Assembly (NCBI GenBank): GCA_900772445.1
Contig: CAAHEL010000084.1
Span: 1 to 10,386 of the forward strand
DNA from: Bacilli bacterium
GTDB lineage: Bacteria; Bacillota_I; Bacilli_A; RF39; UBA660
DNA length: 10,386 nucleotides
Reading direction: 5' to 3'
Numbering within the stretch: the stretch's first letter is position 1; each line of letters opens with the position of its first letter. The notes beneath the pieces are model-generated. The model was given only the letters and a program-made list of their open reading frames with translations. It did not search any database and was not told the DNA's origin. The position numbers were made by a program, and so were the translations under genes. This document shows, in pieces, positions 8,026-10,386 of this stretch.

Positions 8026-10386
8026 AGACAATTACTCCTATTCCTCCAAGAACAAATAATGCTCCGGCAATTTCAATAATATGAGTATCAGTAATTCCTG
8101 TACTAGGAACTTCAATTACTACTTTTTCATCAGTCATTGTTGCCTTAACCACTTTTCCATCTTCTAAAATTTCAAAATACATTCTTTCAGGATTTAAAGT
8201 GTAACCCTCTGGGGCTTCTTTCTCTAAAATATAGTATTTTCCATATCTAATTTCTGGAATAGTAATTTTACCATTTTCGTCTGTTCTACCACTAAAAATA
8301 AGTTCATCTTTTTCATTATAAATTTCAATTAGTGTGTTAGGTAATGGCTCTCCTGTTGATACATCAGTCTTTGTAAATTCAAGAGTTCCAGTAATAGGTT
8401 TATCTTTCATTTCAGCCTTTGTAATTTCTCCATTTTCTTTTAATTCAAAATAGATTTTTTCATCTGTAATTGTATAACCTGTTGCAGCCTCTTTTTCAAT
8501 GATATAGTATTTTCCAACTTTTAAATCTGTAATAATTACTTTACCATCTTTGTCAGTTTTACCAGTAAAGATTAGTTCATTATTTTCATTATAGATTTCA
8601 ACGATTGTGTTTGGAATAACATCTCCATTTACAAGATCCTTTTTAGTAAATTCCAAAGTACCTTTCTTTAAGTAGTTTAAATTACTGTATGATTCAAAAA
8701 CTATTGGTGTTTCATCATTTACTTCTTTTAATTCAAAATAGTGTTTATTACTATCTAATACATATTCATCTTGTGTTTTTACTTCAATTAAATAGTATTT
8801 TCCAAGAGGTAATTTTTTAGAAATTGCATAACCATTTTTATCTGTTGTAATAGTATCTACTTTTGTACCTTTTTCATAATAAAGATGATTTCCATCAGCA
8901 GATTTAATATCTTCTTCTGCATAGATTTCAAATGTTACACCACTTAATTTTTTATCTTTGTAAGTGTATTTCCCATCTTTAATTACTAAATTTTCTCCTG
9001 TTTTCTTAATTTCAAGTTGACCTTTTATTGGTGTGTTTTTATAAGTTACTGTTATAAAAGCACCATAAGTTGTATATGAATAATGAGTATCATTTCCTAT
9101 TGTGAATTTTAAGCCATCTTTGTCTTTTAAATAACCGTTAGGAGCAGATACCTCAATCAATTTATAATTTCCAGCAGGTAGTTTTAAGTAAGTTATCATT
9201 TTGCCATTTTCATCTGTTTTGAACTCACTATAAACTTTTCCACCAACATATTGAGAAACATATTGATTTGTATCAGTATCTAAAATCTTGAAAGTTGTAT
9301 TTGCAATAGCAATAGTCTTTCCAGTTTCGCTATCTACCTTAATAACTTGAAGATAAGCATATAGTGTATTATTTAAAATATTGTAATATTGTTCTTTTTC
9401 ACTTGTTTCATTTACTGTGATATAGAAATCATAAATCTTTTCATATCCAGTTGTTGTATTTACTTGATGGAACTTCCATACACCATAAGGTAAGTTCAAT
9501 GAAGCATAACCATTTTTATCTGTTTTGATTTCTCCATATTTATTACCATTTGGATAATAGATTTCAAAAGTAATACCTTTTTCTGCATTTAAGAAAGTAG
9601 TGTTTCCATCTACTTGTTCATATTGTTTTAAAATACTAACATAGTTTTTAATTACTTTTTCTACTACATCAACATTAGCAGATTCTTTACCTTTAATATC
9701 AACATTATATCTTGTTGTATCAAGTTCATAACCCTCACTAGGTTTTATTTCTTGTAAATAATAATCATTCCAAGATAATACTGCATTACTCTTGAAATAA
9801 CCATTTTCATCAGTAACTACTGTTGTTACTAATCTTCCTGTTGAAGTTTCATAAACACCATATTCAGCACCTTTTAAAGTTGCTTGTCCTTGTGCATTAC
9901 CAGTTTCGCTATCTTTCTTATGACCTTCAACAAATGATGTGTAAGAATTAACTCTTATTTTTGCAATTACTGGGTCAGTAGTTCCCGGTACCATCATATT
10001 TTGAATTCCATCTCCAACAAATAATTTATAACTAGAACTATATGGCATATTTTTCGTTAAAGTTAAATCAATACTTCCACTTCTTGTAGGTTTAATTATT
10101 AACTTATTACCATCAATGCTATAATCTGCTCCACTTACGCTTACAGAATAGTTTGATAATACATTATTTGTATCAGTTAGAGTAATAGTTTCTCCTACTT
10201 GTGCTTTATAAACTCCACCATTAAATGATGGTCTATCATAATGATGGGCAATTAAGTCTTCAATTTGTGCCTTTTCATTTGATACATCAAAAGTATCTCC
10301 TTTTGCCCAACGAGCAGTATGGAAAGTTGTGTTAGCACCACCACCAACTATTGTGTCCCATATCATACCTTGTGTTGCTGCTCTAA
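8000..10386 (-). CDS. LPXTG-type surface adhesin with thioester-domain tail and six SpaA/CnaB domains (N-terminus beyond right edge)
   Basis: Cell-wall-anchored adhesin. The frame is open to the window edge, so the real start and signal peptide lie outside; M at 10366 is internal. Numbering from that M: the preceding T-Q and residues G-M-I-W form a TQxxIW motif, typical of the end of a thioester domain (TED), where the Gln forms an internal thioester with a Cys located upstream. Next come a beta-sandwich linker (about 52-118) and CnaB/SpaA domains at about 136-241, 244-330, 338-445, 449-565, 569-656 and 659-748. Most have the Lys-Asp start, T-D-x-N-G turn and G-K-Y-x-L-x-E-x-x-x-x-x-G-Y motif. 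Intramolecular isopeptide residues are visible, e.g. K343/E405/N444. C-terminal VPSTG (753-757), a hydrophobic helix (763-782) and KKKKQK tail form the sorting signal. Similar CnaB proteins are carried by C. difficile CTn-type elements. The sortase gene follows and overlaps. Confidence 0.93.
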   Translation of the reverse strand, partial: RAATQGMIWDTIVGGGANTTFHTARWAKGDTFDVSNEKAQIEDLIAHHYDRPSFNGGVYKAQVGETITLTDTNNVLSNYSVSVSGADYSIDGNKLIIKPTRSGSIDLTLTKNMPYSSSYKLFVGDGIQNMMVPGTTDPVIAKIRVNSYTSFVEGHKKDSETGNAQGQATLKGAEYGVYETSTGRLVTTVVTDENGYFKSNAVLSWNDYYLQEIKPSEGYELDTTRYNVDIKGKESANVDVVEKVIKNYVSILKQYEQVDGNTTFLNAEKGITFEIYYPNGNKYGEIKTDKNGYASLNLPYGVWKFHQVNTTTGYEKIYDFYITVNETSEKEQYYNILNNTLYAYLQVIKVDSETGKTIAIANTTFKILDTDTNQYVSQYVGGKVYSEFKTDENGKMITYLKLPAGNYKLIEVSAPNGYLKDKDGLKFTIGNDTHYSYTTYGAFITVTYKNTPIKGQLEIKKTGENLVIKDGKYTYKDKKLSGVTFEIYAEEDIKSADGNHLYYEKGTKVDTITTDKNGYAISKKLPLGKYYLIEVKTQDEYVLDSNKHYFELKEVNDETPIVFESYSNLNYLKKGTLEFTKKDLVNGDVIPNTIVEIYNENNELIFTGKTDKDGKVIITDLKVGKYYIIEKEAATGYTITDEKIYFELKENGEITKAEMKDKPITGTLEFTKTDVSTGEPLPNTLIEIYNEKDELIFSGRTDENGKITIPEIRYGKYYILEKEAPEGYTLNPERMYFEILEDGKVVKATMTDEKVVIEVPSTGITDTHIIEIAGALFVLGGIGVIVYVKKKKQK
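8035..8047 (-). promoter_or_regulatory. Sortase ribosome binding sites inside the adhesin end
   Basis: The minus strand reads GGAGGAATAGGAG, coding for the G-G-I-G of the adhesin membrane helix and at the same time offering two Shine-Dalgarno-like sites: AGGAG is 9 nt from ATG 8025, and GGAGG is 11 nt from TTG 8031. It ties sortase translation to completion of the adhesin. Confidence 0.6.
8096..8110 (-). other. Cell-wall sorting motif VPSTG
   Basis: Encodes V-P-S-T-G near the C-terminus of the adhesin, followed by a hydrophobic segment and a lysine-rich tail. It fits the LPXTG consensus except for Val instead of Leu at position 1, so a dedicated sortase such as the adjacent one is plausible. 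Confidence 0.88.
8123..8662 (-). repeat. Two tandem, closely similar CnaB repeats in the adhesin gene (period about 270 nt)
   Basis: The last two CnaB domains (8402-8662 and 8123-8392) begin with the near-identical G-T-L-E-F-T-K and share P-N-T-x-x-E-I-Y-N-E, F-x-G-x-T-D, G-K-Y-Y-I and E-K-E-A stretches; the DNA is visibly similar as well (period 90 codons). This points to recent domain duplication and makes domain number likely to vary between strains. Confidence 0.75.
10358..10375 (-). other. Thioester-domain TQxxIW motif at window edge
   Basis: Codons for T-Q-G-M-I-W, followed further on by a His-rich HHYDRP stretch. TQxAIW-like motifs hold the Gln of the thioester in TED adhesins (Gln codon at 10370-10372). 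The partner Cys would lie outside the window. Confidence 0.6.

Noticed and set aside
1..10386. Alternative genetic code (TGA as Trp), given the high AT content
   Set aside because: TGA ends the 83-aa gene in a clean ATGA junction, and Trp is coded by TGG in all the genes.
1..10386. CRISPR arrays, tRNA/rRNA, terminators, element ends or attachment sites
   Set aside because: None seen; the window is essentially all coding, and the only visible repeats are protein-domain repeats in the adhesin.

Overview
The window is an AT-rich (roughly 30% GC by eye), fully packed stretch read entirely from the minus strand. Strong AGGAGG-type ribosome binding sites, Lys/Asn/Ile-rich proteins, an LPXTG-like surface protein and a sortase point to a low-GC Gram-positive bacterium (Bacillota, probably an anaerobic gut or mucosal Clostridia- or Erysipelotrichia-like host). 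TGA is used as a stop codon, so the standard bacterial code applies. The gene set (very large ArdC/methylase/SNF2 helicase, TnpV, small orphan proteins, sortase, CnaB adhesin) is typical of the conjugative transposons (ICEs) of Clostridia, of the Tn1549/C. difficile CTn kind. The window therefore looks like the interior of such an element. No integrase, relaxase or end is in view.

In transcription order (right to left), the operon begins with a surface adhesin whose N-terminus lies beyond the right edge (8000-10386). It has the tail of a thioester domain, an Ig-like region, six SpaA/CnaB domains and a VPSTG cell-wall sorting signal. Next is a membrane-anchored sortase overlapping the end of the adhesin gene (7366-8025). 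Three small unrecognised or weakly recognised proteins follow (7104-7355, 6913-7107, 6563-6901). Last is one continuous reading frame of 2178 codons (1-6534) that runs off the left edge. It encodes an ArdC-like N-terminal domain, an adenine-methylase-like domain and a SNF2/DEAH helicase. Gene spacings are 28 nt or less, with two start/stop overlaps, so the set looks like a single translationally coupled operon. There is no non-coding stretch over 300 bases and no visible promoter or terminator; both must lie outside.

The most remarkable feature is a complete TnpV-family gene (5343-5693) with its own ribosome binding site. It lies on the same strand, wholly inside the helicase frame but in another frame. 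The helicase continues through it as a charged, hydrophobic-poor linker (about residues 281-398) between its ArdC-like domain and the rest. This is a genuine gene-within-gene arrangement: both products look intact.

Functionally, the helicase/methylase would process or protect transferred DNA, and TnpV is a transposon-associated small protein of unclear role. The adhesin-sortase pair would be anchored cargo that changes the surface of the recipient or helps mating contact.
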